This document shows, piece by piece, positions 5,611 to 5,724 of a DNA stretch of 5,724 bases (position 1 is the stretch's first letter; the number at the start of each line of letters is the position of its first letter). Both the position numbers and the translations under genes were made by a program. The DNA comes from Bacillota bacterium (lineage in GTDB: Bacteria > Bacillota > Clostridia > Oscillospirales > Ruminococcaceae), in contig JAEWMM010000322.1 in assembly GCA_023457175.1 (NCBI GenBank), forward strand, positions 1 to 5,724. The letters run 5' to 3'. The notes beneath the pieces are model-generated. The model had not been told where the DNA came from. It ran no database searches and was given only the letters and a program-made list of their open reading frames with translations.

Positions 5611-5724
5611 GCGCTATTTCAATTTCGGCCTCAGTCTCGGTCATCGGCGCGGGGCTTGCGGGATGCGAGGCGGCTTGGGCGCTCGCGCAGCGCGGCGTTG
5701 CAGTCACGCTTTACGAGATGAAGC
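5607..5724 (+). CDS. trmFO: Methylenetetrahydrofolate-tRNA-(uracil-54-C5)-methyltransferase TrmFO, N-terminus (3' end outside window)
   Basis: TrmFO is an FAD-dependent enzyme that makes m5U54 in the tRNA T-loop with a methylene group from 5,10-methylene-tetrahydrofolate rather than SAM. Only 39 codons are visible. They contain the Rossmann FAD-binding signature VIGAGLAGCEAAWALAQRG (12-30), with Gly14, Gly16 and Gly19. This is followed by VTLYEMK, whose Glu37 is the usual ribose-contacting acid at the end of beta-2. The family typically has GAGLAGSEAA, so Cys20 replaces the common serine. The start overlaps the topA stop in ATGA, and GGAG at 5595-5598 lies eight bases upstream. About eight residues before the first strand (SAISISAS) are extra compared with many homologues. 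The topA-trmFO order is a classic Bacillota arrangement and supports the call over other flavoproteins. Confidence 0.9.
   Translation, partial: MSAISISASVSVIGAGLAGCEAAWALAQRGVAVTLYEMK

Noticed and set aside
1..5724. CRISPR arrays, tRNA or rRNA genes, riboswitches and prophage genes
   Set aside because: I saw no regularly spaced repeats, no tRNA-like T-loop and acceptor pairing, no known riboswitch or T-box core, and no phage or transposase gene.

Overview
The window looks like chromosomal DNA from a moderately GC-rich member of the Bacillota, most likely class Clostridia. This is inferred from gene content and order, the strong purine-rich Shine-Dalgarno sites, and a folate-type trmFO directly behind topA. 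I cannot name a genus. All recognisable genes lie on the + strand.

Layout. Bases 1-992 hold the end of the translation operon infC-rpmI-rplT (initiation factor IF3, ribosomal proteins L35 and L20); infC is cut by the window start. Bases 993-1224 are a gap that opens with a long perfect hairpin lacking a U-tract. A SpoU/TrmH-family RNA 2'-O-ribose methyltransferase (1225-2043) is joined by an ATGA overlap to dprA (2040-3233), the DNA-processing/transformation protein. Bases 3234-3501 are non-coding and unusual. Then come topA (3514-5610, DNA topoisomerase I with three zinc-finger repeats) and, again by an ATGA overlap, the first 39 codons of trmFO (5607 to the window end).

Function. The genes serve translation (IF3, L35, L20), RNA modification (the SpoU methyltransferase; TrmFO for tRNA m5U54) and DNA handling (DprA, TopA). 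The dprA-topA-trmFO order is a known Bacillota arrangement. The methyltransferase bridges it to the infC operon. The two ATGA overlaps suggest translational coupling within each pair.

The most interesting part is the dprA-topA gap. It is bounded by 13-base inverted repeats (12 of 13 matching) at 3233-3245 and 3460-3472, with a second, nested, perfect 12-base inverted repeat (3245-3256 with 3420-3431). The resulting unit of about 240 bp fills nearly the whole gap, begins on the last base of the dprA stop codon, and contains a terminator-like hairpin and several mutually exclusive stems just upstream of topA. It resembles a MITE-like or other small dispersed element, or a structured leader RNA. 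No complete novel multi-gene system is visible; the rest is ordinary housekeeping sequence.
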